Made by a program: the position numbers and the translations under genes. The notes beneath the pieces were generated by a model that saw only the letters and a list, made by a program, of their open reading frames with translations, was not told the origin of the DNA and made no database searches. From Bidens hawaiensis (Eukaryota > Streptophyta > Magnoliopsida > Asterales > Asteraceae), in NCBI GenBank assembly GCA_021521415.1, contig JAIQDT010007351.1:1-64000 (forward strand): 64,000 nt of DNA, written 5' to 3'. This document shows positions 38,001-46,485 of the stretch, in pieces. Position 1 is the stretch's first letter. The number at the start of each line of letters is the position of its first letter.

Positions 38001-39902
38001 AGAACAGCCTTCTCAGCTAGACCTCATCCGTGGGAAACATTACTTAACCCCCAGATTATCTATAATCTGTACCGGGTCACCTAGTGTTTCTTCAGGTCGG
38101 TTTTGGGCTAAAACCGAACCAAAAACAGATCTTTGGCTTTTGAATTTTTGAGAACTTTTTGGTTTTGGTTTTTGCCATTTGAACTTAAATTTACGGGCCG
38201 AAACCAAAATAATGATTTTTGGCTAAATCATTTTGTTAATTAATAACAAATTGGCTATTTTACATTTGGGCTAAGATATTTGAGTTACATATTTATTAAA
38301 TTATTATAAATTACTTAATAATTTGCTTCATTACCAACATTGATGGTATATTGGTATTTCCGAAACTAACTTTAAATTTAATTAAATCCTAAAGGCTTCT
38401 GGAATCGCTGCAGTTGACATAAAGAAACTGAAAGATGCTGGCTTATGTACAGTTGAATCTGTAGCGTATTCTCCTCGTAAAGAGCTTCTACAAATTAAAG
38501 GAATCAGTGAAGCTAAAGTTGATAAAATTGTTGAAGCAGGTACGTCAAGATGTTAATTTTGTTTATGCGGTGTACTTATAGTGAAATCTTTTAAGTTAAT
38601 ACTTGTTTCGTTTGGCATTTGTACAGCTTCAAAGCTGGTCCCTTTGGGTTTCACTAGTGCAGGCCAGCTTCATGCACAAAGACAAGAAATTATTCAGATA
38701 TCTTCGGGGTCTAGAGAACTCGACAAGATATTAGATGGTACATATCTTTTAGTGTTATAACGGTCTTAATAAAACACCTTACAGTTAATTATAAGCATTG
38801 CATCGTTTGTCTTTTAATTAGGAGGAATTGAAACCGGATCTATAACTGAAGTATATGGCGAGTTCCGCTCCGGGAAGACTCAGCTTTGCCACACTCTATG
38901 TGTAACTTGCCAAGTAAGTATAAATATTTTGATTATCATGTATTTAACTTTTACAAAAGATTGCAAATATGCTAACTTTTCTTTTATTTTTTTTTTAATC
39001 TTCAGCTTCCACTAGATCAAGGTGGTGGTGAAGGGAAAGCTATGTACATTGATGCTGAAGGTACATTCAGGCCACAAAGACTGATACAGATAGCAGACAG
39101 GTAATCAAGATCAGCGTGTTTTTGAACCATTTTTTGTACATTTTTGTTTATATTATGTCTTCATGTTGCAGGTTTGGGTTGAATGGTGATGATGTATTGG
39201 AGAATGTAGCATATGCAAGAGCTTACAACACGGATCATCAGTCAAGACTGTTGCTTGAAGCGGCTTCCATGATGGTTGAAGCCAGGTTTGAAACTTTTAA
39301 TTGTTTCTGAGTGTCATAGTAATGATTGTATTGGTAAAGAATATTATAATCATAGTGGCTAACGTATGTTCTGGTTTGAAGGTTTGCACTAATGATAGTG
39401 GACAGTGCAACCGCCCTCTATAGAACTGATTACTCTGGTAGAGGTGAACTCTCGGCGCGCCAAATGCATCTTGCGAAGTTCATGAGGAGCCTTCAGAAGT
39501 TAGCCGATGAGGTAATATTAGATAATGCTTTACAAAATGCGTATCTGAACAGCCCCTAAATGTTGACTTTTGTTGGTTAGTTTGGTGTAGCTGTGGTGAT
39601 CACTAATCAAGTGGTGGCTCAAGTAGACGGCTCTGCCATGTTTGCTGGGCCTCAAATCAAACCAATTGGTGGTAACATCATGGCTCATGCTTCTACAACC
39701 AGGTATGTTTATATGCTACGAATGGTGGTTACTTTTAGCCATCAATGTAAATTAAGGTTGGTCCTGTTCTGACAACAGGTTAGCTTTGAGGAAAGGAAGA
39801 GGAGAAGAACGAATTTGTAAAGTAATTAGTTCCCCGTGTTTAGCTGAAGCCGAAGCCAGATTTCAGATTTCTACAGAAGGTGTTAATGATGTCAAGGATT
39901 GA
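26035..39902 (+). CDS. RAD51: DNA repair protein RAD51 (recombinase)
   Basis: RAD51 forms nucleoprotein filaments on single-stranded DNA in the nucleus and catalyses strand exchange in homologous recombination and meiosis. Nine exons join in frame: 26035-26136, 38395-38539, 38627-38737, 38822-38913, 39006-39100, 39172-39285, 39382-39511, 39581-39702 and 39779-39902. They total 1035 nt, or 344 residues, the usual plant RAD51 length. All introns are GT-AG. Seen: [10 protein letters not shown] at the end of exon 1, the helix-hairpin-helix region in exon 2, Walker A GEFRSGKT (132-139), Walker B LMIVD (223-227), the [13 protein letters not shown] loop region, and C-terminal [11 protein letters not shown]. 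The N-terminus has a Gln-rich tract (residues 10-16). Intron 1 is about 12.3 kb because a Tat retrotransposon sits in it, while the other introns are about 70-100 bp. No coding damage is seen. Confidence 0.96.
26538..26590 (+). repeat. Duplicated LTR-end/PBS fragment with filler DNA
   Basis: 26538-26563 repeats the last 26 bp of the Tat LTR, and TTGGCGCCA follows as the start of the primer-binding site. Then about 20 bp (TTAGTTTGCCTC at 26581-26592) copy host intron sequence found at about 26479-26490. After this the second LTR end begins at 26591. The arrangement looks like filler at a repaired break. Confidence 0.65.
26687..32035 (+). CDS. Tat-lineage gag-pol polyprotein
   Basis: One uninterrupted reading frame of 1782 residues starts at ATG 26687. 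Gag spans roughly residues 1-400, with a zinc-knuckle-like C..H..H...C segment ([14 protein letters not shown]) near 455. The protease motif DNGASST is near 570. Reverse transcriptase follows, with YMDD at 925-928 and [11 protein letters not shown] upstream. The first RNase H begins near 1070. A second RNase H ([15 protein letters not shown], near 1212) has the plant/archaeal form and the downstream VDSMLVANQ; this dual RNase H is the hallmark of Tat elements. Integrase has its zinc finger near 1430-1480 and core motifs [17 protein letters not shown] and [10 protein letters not shown]. No env-like frame follows on the same strand. The intact frame suggests a young insertion, although the element has lost its 5' LTR. 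Confidence 0.93.
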   Translation: MVNVTPVQRPVTDQETPVTTPATGGNTGGYKILTNTTPTTQAGASGVNIPLGFSDTQLEKRTKVPRQTLDQVKAWAEARQREFQAELDERLRSVQQADEFASTRQHLNMSSDCEYSDDELESDTDANPRHKAKGKRKETDVQPKRNFGEAFKPIVERNPRDFSKTFRPTATNAGKSKFARDIAEAIAPRSAKQMSNIGTYDGLSDPDDHLNRFIAGATVSNWTEPTWCYMFQMTLVGAARAWFDRLPIHHIYDWADFQNKFSQHFSQQRKYTEEQWTILNCLREEDESLLDFITRFNSKKLSLGNISEDLVRAAFIQGAEYPELIRTLTGKDGMPSTWDAIMTAAKRFAETEKQLGRDLPQSTHLYTQRTRENNVRIARQNKKRRLGIWQSRVNFDTSSSSRPLVGGRDNTHPSNRKHRWTPLTKSVTEIFATEKLPWPKAPLIRQKPNADQSKSCDFHGTKGHGTEECTSLKDIIETFVKDGRLAHLVASIRKGGRNDNRYRGNGRKPVDISINMVHGKVRGRKRRVAEPCAWKEAEVRFPRVPGGPSKEGPIVIRSQLGHYITSRTLADNGASSTVMYRQFFDKLDDEDKERLETVYASMEGFDGSTETPLGILSFPVTLTDGNHSRTEDVDFVVMKKPHHTYDILFGRDGMARFNAVVSSVHGMMGWPTAEGVAMISGIPQVCIASVSSKPKPKKAKPTITEPEKWAFNGKYPDQAVTIGPTIVDPTRTLLKRLLQKNADIFAWAPADMTGVPRSKAEHKLKCDPAVTPIVQKRRVMGPEQTNACRTQVKELLDAGIVRVSKYQTWVANPVMVPKNDKQWRMCIDFKDLNKACPKDCYPLPEIDLKVDSLAPFRLKCFLDAYKGYHQIHMAIDDQDKTAFRTPDGTFCYKMMPFGLKNAGSTYQRLMDKEFHAQIGRNLEVYMDDLVIKSLEPEAMLKDIEETFNTLRKINMKLNPSKCSFGMEEGKFLGVIVTKDGFRANPEKVEAIVKMESPTTIKQAQTLNGRLVALNRFLANHADKSFPFVSTLRNCLKKTHFRWTPEAEAAFQEIRSRLIELPTLTAPQAGEELILYLSATDRATGAVLLVERKGIQMPIYYVSRVLTDVETRYSTLEKLVLALIHASRRLRRYFQGHPITILTNFKLSNVLGKPELSGRLAKWAIELGEYAIKYKPRPAIKGQVLADFIAEVPASREKECQEEAQPSPAQDVNDVWRLYTDGAASNEGSGAGLKLTNPAGQEYTYAIRLDFPSTNNEAEYEAFLAGLRIARKMGVKNLEAHVDSMLVANQINGTYTAVNDTMALYLAQAKTLMRDFSDCKVIHVKRSENKSANALSKLASLAFTHLGKDIRIELLEAPSVPHKEICVIQTSTETWMTPIINYLAAGILPESKTQARKLRCKALNYQLVNDILYRRNFLGPLLRCVDNQDANYLLREVHEGICGVHAGPRAVVAKLNNAGYFWPGMHTDALAYIRKCRSCQLYAPNTHRPKNELVPVTSSWPFQKWAIDVTGPFPTAAGNVQFLVVAIDYFTKWIEAKPLAQTTAKHIKKFIWEFIICRFGLPQNLVSDNGTNFADKKLQQWLKELQITHTFTSVAHPQGNGEVERANKSIVEGIKKRLLKHRSGWVDELPHVLWANRTLKKASTGETPFSLTYGTEAMVPVEIGLPSPRVLSQPEDNDAERRLDLMLTEERRDLAAVHEENYKRQMQKYYNTRVKLCNFKEGDYILRNNEASNQERPGKLAPVWEGPYVIKQVLGKGAYRLEGLDGTPIPRTWNGAQLRKCYM
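32036..32900. repeat. Non-coding tandem repeats downstream of Tat pol
   Basis: Three units of about 140-180 bp begin near 32221, 32395 and 32572 and run to about 32730. Each contains CCTACACGCAGG, AGTGCAAGTGACGG and a CAACCACGTTCAAAGG block. The first unit carries a poly-A run (about 32355-32375). No coding region lies here. Confidence 0.75.
32901..35919 (-). CDS. Antisense spliced gene of the Tat element (gypsy-type transposon protein domain)
   Basis: Five minus-strand exons fit GT-AG rules and stay in frame: 35919-35205, 35144-34626, 34556-34116, 34042-33309 and 33236-32901. They total 2745 nt, or 914 residues. The start is ATG 35919, the first ATG after the promoter at 36041. The first 250 residues ([37 protein letters not shown]) resemble the plant domain named putative gypsy-type transposon (Pfam Transposase_28), recognised from memory. 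The middle is low-complexity, with Ser/Asp-rich, Ala/Thr-rich and Pro-rich stretches. The fourth exon encodes a long Ala/Glu/Lys-rich coiled coil. Antisense open frames downstream of pol are known in Tat elements such as Grande and Retand; their function is unknown. Intron 1 is 60 bp and in frame, so it may be retained. Confidence 0.8.
36041..36122 (-). promoter_or_regulatory. Promoter of the antisense gene: TATA box and G-box
   Basis: On the minus strand, TATATAAA (36048-36041) lies about 120 bp upstream of ATG 35919. A palindromic G-box CACGTG (36117-36122) lies about 70 bp further upstream. A CT-rich leader follows. The spacing is that of a normal plant Pol II promoter, so the antisense gene seems to have its own internal promoter. 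Confidence 0.6.
36395..36690. repeat. Tandem repeat, 97-bp unit, three copies
   Basis: Units starting GTAACCATAAGACGG (36408), GTAACTATAAGACGG (36505) and GTAACCGTAAGACGA (36602) share TACAGTGTTAAGGCAAAACC and a GCAGGGAATTGA block. They lie between the antisense promoter and the 3' LTR. Confidence 0.8.
37076..38094 (+). repeat. 3' LTR of the Tat element (1019 bp)
   Basis: It starts TGAAGAGG right after a GGGGGGACT purine tract and ends GTTTCTTCA, so the ends TGAAGA/TCTTCA are inverted repeats. A TATA box (TATAAATA, 37819-37826) lies in the last third. An imperfect internal duplication (GTTGGCCGTAACCTA, about 37600 and 37708) is present. The last 36 bp also occur at 26591-26626, the only remains of the 5' LTR. 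Confidence 0.85.
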
Positions 39903-41230
39903 AAGCAAGCGATATGGTTCTGTTTTAAATTTGAATCTTTTGTGTGATACAATAGTTTTGAGTCAAATAGCTTTTGATTCCTGTCATATCCCTAAAATTG
40001 GACATTTTTGCTTGAGAATTACACCAAGAATTTGGATCAAGGTTTAACATCCATTGTGGATTCTACAGTTGACACAATATGGTGTAATTACACAAAGAGG
40101 TTAATATGACAGGTTTTTATGTGGACCAAAGGTATAAGCACATGAGTACATGATGTTAAAAATGATAATGGTGCTAAATCAAAAGCACTCCTGTTGGATT
40201 AACTGGATTGATGTAAGTATATATGGATCGAACCAACCGTTTTAGATCAACTGGCTTGCTAGTATTTAATAGTCGTGCTTCATCTAAAGTGTTTGAATTT
40301 TTATAGTGGTGGCTTGTATGCAACTTTACTTTTGGTCTTGCAAAAAACTATATGACTTGAACAAGAAGCAGGCGTGGACAGAAATTTTAACAAGAGAGTG
40401 GGAGGCACCCCTCAAGAAATATTGTTAAAGTGCTGATTATATTTTTTTCTTGTGTTAATTAGTTTTAAAAAAAAAGAAAAGTTAAATCAGTCGATTCGGT
40501 GATTCAAATGACTTAAATTTTGTTAATTGGAAATTCAAACACTCGAATTGAAATATTGTTTTGTTGCTTGGATCACCGTTTCGTGATAAGTTTTACATCA
40601 GTCGAATCATATTGTTTTCCGATCAAAGTCCCTAAAACATTGGTTTGAAACTCGGAAAAGAACTTAACGGCGTTAAGTGTTTTTTTAACGAGGGTCCATT
40701 GAAGCAAAAATAGCTGAAAGTTGGGACTGCTAGTAGTGATTTTTAAAGTTGAGATTATTATCGACTAATACATAAAAGTTGGAATTATTTATTTCTAATT
40801 TGCCTTTTTTTTAATAAAATCGGTAAATATGATATTTTAACTATTAACAAATAGTATATATCACATTTTAATTTGAGGTTAGGTAATATAGTTTACAAAA
40901 GTTTTAGAGGTATATATGATAACATGTATTCTTTTGTGCTCAAGTTTTTTCTTGTTTATCTCAAAAACTTGTCATGTATGAACTTTAATGTATTTTTACT
41001 TCTATACTCTTCAGGTAAAAAAGTAGGCGGTGTTTGTTTTTTTAAGACAAAAACTGTTTGTAATATGATTTCATGTCTGCAGCTGAAGATGTGGTATGAA
41101 GGTCTGCAATATGAAAATATAATAGTGTTTGTTTGTAAACTGAATATCCTCTATATAAGTTGAAATTAGTTACATATCATACATATCAAAGTAGATATAA
41201 TTTATTTAACGTCTATAGACTGCTAAAATA
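39903..41230. other. RAD51 3' flank and intergenic DNA
   Basis: About 250 bp after the RAD51 stop are probably 3' UTR. The rest is AT-rich and holds no recognised gene or element. Confidence 0.4.
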
Positions 41231-41234
41231 ATTG

Positions 41235-41690
41235 GTTGTGATGTACGAACAGTGGAAGTGGGTGGTGGTGGACGATTGGTGGTGGACGATCGTGGTAGGC
41301 GGTGAACGGTGGGTGGTGGTGATGGACAGTTGTGGTGGGTGGTGGACGGTGGTGGTGGTGGTGGTAGTGGATGATGGTGATGGCCGACGGTGGGTGGTGG
41401 TGGTGGTGGTGGCAGACGGTGGGTGGTGGTGATGGATGGTTGTGATGGGTGGTGGACGGTGGTGGTGGCCGATGGTGGGTGGTGGTGGTGATGGACGTGG
41501 CGGTGGTGGTAGACAGTGGGTGGTGGTGATGGACGGTTGTGATGGGTGGTGGATGGTGGTGGTGGTGGTAGTGCACAGTGGTGGTGGCCAACGGTGGGTG
41601 GTGGCGGTGATGGACGGTGGTGGTGGGTGGTGGTGGTGGACGGTGATGGTGGTGGCGCATGGTGGGTGGTAATGGTGTTGGACATTAGGT
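41235..41690. repeat. GGT-rich degenerate minisatellite
   Basis: About 450 bp of GGTGGTGGACGGTGG-like repeats. All frames are largely open on both strands, giving His/Pro-rich peptides on the minus strand and Val/Gly/Trp-rich ones on the plus strand. That is a consequence of the repeat and not evidence of a gene. Strand-asymmetric G runs could form quadruplex structures. Confidence 0.85.
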
Positions 41691-41948
41691 GTTGATAGGA
41701 TGTGAAGAAGTATGAATAAGTTGAACAATAGCTTATTTTTTAAGACCGTAAAAACATTTTTTAGATCTTTTTTTCTAAAAACAAATAGTTTTAATGAAGC
41801 TTATGTCTGCGCGTCGGCAGGCGTAAACATCTTGCAGACCTTTTAAAGCAAAAACATACAAAACTGATGAAGTCGCTCATGTTAAAACCTTGATTATATT
41901 AATGATTTAGATTAAAAGAAACTGATATAAATTAATTTTATACAAAAA

Positions 41949-42494
41949 CTAGTTTTTAACCCGGCGCGTTGCGTCGGGCACACAAGCATTATTGGTCCTA
42001 AGTGTTGAGGCGGTAAGTTGACGTGAATTCGGTCAGTTTCTGTTATATGTGTTATTGTACGGAAACTAAAACAAAAAAAAGTTATAAAAATTGAAGATGG
42101 AACATTGGGATAGCGTTGGTCGGTGAAACTCGAGTGTTGGTAAAACCCGAGCGTTGTTGGTCCCTGGCGGTGAGTCTATGCAAATTTGGTTGGGTTTTTC
42201 ACGTTCGCTATAAAACCGAACTAAAAAATAGAATTGTCATTCAGTCAGTTTCGTTACGGTACTATAACTAAAACAACATGCGTTAAGTCTACGCAAATTA
42301 TGTCAGTTTTTATCACATCCGTTACGGTATATTGGTATTGGAACTAAACTAATAAAAAACAAACATAACAAAGATAGTTAGAAATATAATTATCTAAGTT
42401 TAAAACAAAAAAAAAAAAACAAAACAGAACTTGGTCTAATGGAATCTTGACAAATGGAACAAGTCGCCAAACTTCTCTTTTATATATATTAGTA
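41949..42494 (-). mobile_element. Small non-autonomous Helitron, minus strand
   Basis: The 3' end on the minus strand is CTAG (41949-41952), preceded by a GC hairpin (CCCGGCGCGTTGCGTCGGG, 41960-41978). The 5' end abuts the next Helitron at about 42494, where the expected TC...TATATAAAAGAG end is degenerate. There is no coding capacity. Confidence 0.55.
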
Positions 42495-42495
42495 A

Positions 42496-45233
42496 CTAGT
42501 TTTAGAACCCGTGTAATATACGAGATGATCCAAAGAAATAAAAATAAAGATTATGTATGTGAAAAATATATTACATCTATATTTTCTATAATTCGTAGTT
42601 CCTACAATACACTAATGTATGGATCCAAAAGAAGTTGTATGTCTACATTTTCTTAGTTTTGTTTTAAAGTTCAACCATCTTTGAGGTTAGATGTGAGTTC
42701 AGACTAACAACTCTGGACCGACTATGCTCAGTATAGAACTATTTAATTGAGAGAGTATATAGCTATATATGTCATGTCAACCTTATATACTCTGTTTTAC
42801 ATGAGTCTGCTACTATATTCACTTAACCAACATACATGATGTTACAATATTCATTCGTCCACTGTATCATTCCTAAAAAAATGCCATGCCTCAAACATAT
42901 TTTCATGGTCGAGGAAATTTATTTTCCCCTGGAAACCAATATAAAAAGATTTACTCAACAGTAAGCAACCTAAAACAATTTTGAGAACACATACAAACAC
43001 ATGACACATCTAACATAAAAATTGTTCCTTTGATGAATCAAATGTACATTCACAGCATAAAACGGCCGGCCAACTTATGCATATCATCAATACTTTTTTA
43101 ACTCTGCGTCAAATAGTAACATAAATCTTTGCATAATACAAATTACATATATGAAACATCCATCAGCTAGCATATACCCATTATATGGAATCTGTGAATC
43201 TCCTTGCTTTTTCAAAGTAGCAAAATTGGGTCAGATCTTCCAACATTCAAATAACAATGTAAAATCTTCTCAACACAAAGTGCATGTCTTTTAAGGCCTG
43301 CGATACTTCCGAAAGCAAAGACAACCTTGCTTGATCAACTAAAAGCATACTTCCGCCTTTTGTTGTGTCGATTGCCTCCAACATTGTAACTACCTAATCC
43401 ATCGTGGGACGCTTGTTGGGATTTGCATCCCAATGTTGGTTCACCGCATTAGCAAAAGAAAACTTGGACAACATCTAGGTATCTGGGGCCTTTGACTCTG
43501 CACAAGACCCTAAAATGTACATGCTTAAGGTTGTACCTCTCGAACAACAGCATAAGTAACTTCTTTAAAAACTAAGGTCGAGATATGGCATGCCATGACA
43601 ATATATTTCCTATAAACAAATGCATAAATCTTTACACGTCACATTTTCTATTATACAGGTTAATTCCTATTTAGTGCATTTATAATGTTTAACAAACCAC
43701 CAAACAAATTAGATTAACAGGTGAGAACTAATAATTCAAAAGTCGCTTTATAGTTAAAAAGTAAAAGATGGACCTCTAGCTGAGCTTGAACACCTTCAGA
43801 ATTCACCAGGGTCAATAAGATGTCATTTCCGACATTAGCAAGATCAGCAAGTTTCTTCAGCAGCCGTTTGAAAATTAACAATGATCAAATAAAAGAATAA
43901 TAAGATTCTTGGTTATAACTATAAAAAAAAGTTAAAAAAAAGAGAGATTTGATTTTAAAAATCGTTTGTCTATTATCTTGATTGTTTTGAATACACCTCA
44001 GCATCATCATCAAGTAAGACAACTTCCGCACTGCCTACTTGTTTTATAGTATAGTGAGAACCCAACATTGGCAAATATATAATTATATTGAAACCCGATG
44101 CTTGGGCCTGGGATAACAACTTTACTTCCATCTTGCTTAAACATATTGATATGCAAGGTTTGATTCTTCACCCTCTCAAATATCACATAACCAATTATCA
44201 GGTATACATTTTCACCGCCTCAATCCATCCATGAAATAGACAATATTCAGATCCTAATTTTTTAAAGCTTTACGTCCCAAAGGCAACAATCTTTGGCATA
44301 TATATGCAATAACATGTTCGTAACTAAATTAACAAATTCTTTTACAACATAAGCACATGGTAAACATTGAAACGAAGTGTAGCAGAATGATATTGGCTTG
44401 TGTAAGTAAAACTAGAGTCTTTTTTTACCAAAAATATAACAGCGTTTAATTACTGTTAGAAAAAAAATTAAGATATCAAGTATTATAAAAAAAAACAAAA
44501 AAATATACGCCCTAATAGATTTGATCTTCGTATGTTTTTAACGGATTATTTGACAATATGTGACAAACATAAAAAATTATAAAAAAACAACAATATTAGC
44601 CCTAATCGATTCTTGTTCATCTGTTGTTAATAGATTATTTGACATATATTAAACAAAACACCAATATAAGCCTAAACGATTTAAAGCTCCTCTGTTGTTA
44701 ATGGCTTATTAAGTAATTAGATAATGAAAAACATCAAATATTAAACAAAAACACCAAGATCATATATGAAATTAAACCCTAGATGATATAATACCAAATC
44801 GATATTGATATTCATATGTTACAGAATAAAGAGAGATGATTACCTGGAAGATGAAATGAAATCGATGAAACCCTAGGAGAAGAGAATGTAATATCAGCAT
44901 AGAAGACGAACATGATTCTTGAAACCCGAGGAGAAAAAAATCATACCCTGGGATTATAAATTGTCAGCTTTTTTTATTAAACCTTGGCAGGCAAACAGGC
45001 AACAATTACCTAAAATTTGATTCCTTACCTGAACAAATTAAGCAAAGAATCATTGGCAGAGAAGGAGGGGAAATACAACATAATTTCCGACGTTGAATAC
45101 GACCCGGAAAAAATGGGGTTGGATCCAAATGTGGGTTTTACCCGAGAGCTTCTATGGAACCCGAATTGAGAAAAAAAATGGGCGGGATTTTGAGGCAAAA
45201 ACTCACCCATACATTTTACTTTATTAGAATAGA
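42496..45233 (-). mobile_element. Helitron (2.7 kb), minus strand, with captured gene fragment
   Basis: On the minus strand it begins TCTATTCTAATAAAG (plus-strand end 45233) and ends ACGGGTTCTAAAACTAG (plus-strand 42496-42513), with host A at 42495 on the plus strand. The terminal sequences match other Helitrons of this window. Inside, the minus strand near 43449-43340 encodes a kinase C-terminal fragment. Other short unassigned open segments lie at about 43870-43780 and 44240-43990. No Rep or helicase is seen, so it is non-autonomous. Confidence 0.65.
43340..43449 (-). pseudogene. Protein kinase C-terminal fragment inside Helitron
   Basis: The minus-strand translation reads WDANPNKRPTMD, a stop, then VVTMLEAIDTTKGG. 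This matches subdomain XI (conserved Arg of the NKRPTM motif) and the tail of plant Raf-like/dual-specificity kinases. A GAG-to-TAG change would explain the stop. Upstream kinase subdomains are absent. It is best explained as a fragment captured by the Helitron. The parent gene is not in this window. Confidence 0.65.
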
Positions 45234-45388
45234 GAGAGAGTAACGGTAATGATAAAAGAAACTAATTAAAAAGGGCCGTGAACGACTTATCCTATTTTGA
45301 TCCTTTCACAACCAAAAGTTTCTGTTTCATTTATAAGTGACTTAAGTAGATGAGCCATTTTTCATAATAGTATCACACTAAAATACTA

Positions 45389-46458
45389 CTAGTTTGAACC
45401 CGTGTATTATATGGGATTTGTCAAATAATAATAATAAATTAGGTCGTTATTTAAAAGACATGTACAAAATTAAAGATAAAAAGAAAATAAAATATATAGT
45501 ACAAATAATAAGAAGTTTAGAATCTCAAATTTACAAATTCAAATAAATTTATTTATATACTATACAACATTTGTCAATATTGTTCTAACCCATTACCCAT
45601 TTATAGCTATGATAATTGAAATGATAGATTAGAGAATTAGAAGGGAATTATAACTCATTTTTCAAAATTGTTTTGACTCATAACCCATGATAGGTAGGAT
45701 AAATTAGATGAGAAATTAAAGAGTTAGAAAGGAAATTATAATCCATTTACCAAAATTATTTTGACCCATGCCCATGGATAGATTGGATAATAAGATGAGA
45801 GATTAAGAAATTGGAGAGGAAATTATAACCCATTTGTCAAAATGCTTTTTGCCCCATAACCCATGGATAGGTAGAATGAATGAGAATAGAGATTAGACCA
45901 AGAATGAATGTAAGATTGACACATCATTCTCATTATTTTCTGTTATTAGTATAGTTATATTATATTATATTATATGGGGAAAGTTAACATACAAATGAAA
46001 TTAACATGTTAATTGTGAGAATCAAGTAGAGTAATTATATATACAAGTAGAGTAATTATGTAATTACACCATAGAGTAATTGCATAATTATATATACAAT
46101 TAGAGTAATTATGCAATTACACCATAGAGTACTTATTCAATTACTCTATGGTGTAATTACATAATTACTCTACTTGTATATATAATTACTCTACTTGATT
46201 CTCACAATTAGCACGTTAATTTCATTTGTATTTGATCCAACCACATGTTAGATTAGATTAGATTTGTCAAAATGATTTTTGCCACATAACCATGGATAGA
46301 TAAGATGAATAAGAATAGAGATTAGACCAAAAATGAATGTGAAATTTACATATTATTCTTATTATTTTCTTTTATTAGTAGAATAAGAATAGAGATTAGA
46401 CCAAAAATGAATGTGAAATTTACATATTATTCTTATTATTTCCTTTTATTAGTATAGA
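45389..46458 (-). mobile_element. Non-autonomous Helitron with internal tandem repeats, interrupted by a MITE
   Basis: The minus-strand 3' end is CTAG (45389-45392) with an ACCCGTG...ATGGGA hairpin. The 5' end TCTATACTAATAAAAGG lies at 46458. The interior holds degenerate units of about 100-115 bp with ATAACCCATTTGTCAAAAT (45590-45900). A 78-bp duplication sits at the 5' end (46299-46380 and 46379-46460). A related copy lies at 56652-57216. Confidence 0.65.
45992..46228. mobile_element. Palindromic (foldback) MITE, TA-flanked
   Basis: Two arms of about 90 bp (45992-46083 and 46138-46228) are near-perfect reverse complements, both carrying TGAGAATCAAGTAGAGTAAT or its complement. TA lies at both borders (45990-45991 and 46229-46230), suggesting a Tc1/Mariner-type target. 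It has inserted in the Helitron. Confidence 0.75.
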
Positions 46459-46485
46459 TTAGATTAGATTAGATTTAAGACTTAG

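Larger units (their letters stand above)
26591..38094 (+). mobile_element. Ty3/Gypsy element, Tat lineage, lacking its 5' LTR, in RAD51 intron 1
   Basis: From left to right: the last 36 bp of an LTR (26591-26626), a primer-binding-site-like TTGGCGCCATCCGTG (from 26627), gag-pol (26687-32035), tandem repeats (32221-32730), an antisense spliced gene (35919-32901), further tandem repeats (36395-36690), a G-rich purine tract (about 37067-37072) and a full 3' LTR (37076-38094). The pol order, with an extra RNase H between RNase H and integrase, places it in the Tat/Ogre/Retand group. Element and RAD51 share orientation, so RAD51 pre-mRNA must run through it. Without the 5' LTR it should have no normal promoter. 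Confidence 0.88.

Noticed and set aside
41206..41728. Overlapping His/Pro-rich reading frames of 145-171 codons on the minus strand
   Set aside because: They follow automatically from a GGT-rich repeat lacking stops in several frames; no codon or domain evidence for a gene.
43990..44240. Minus-strand segments with weak resemblance to a prefoldin-like sequence
   Set aside because: The similarity is limited to a few residues and the rest does not fit; left unassigned.
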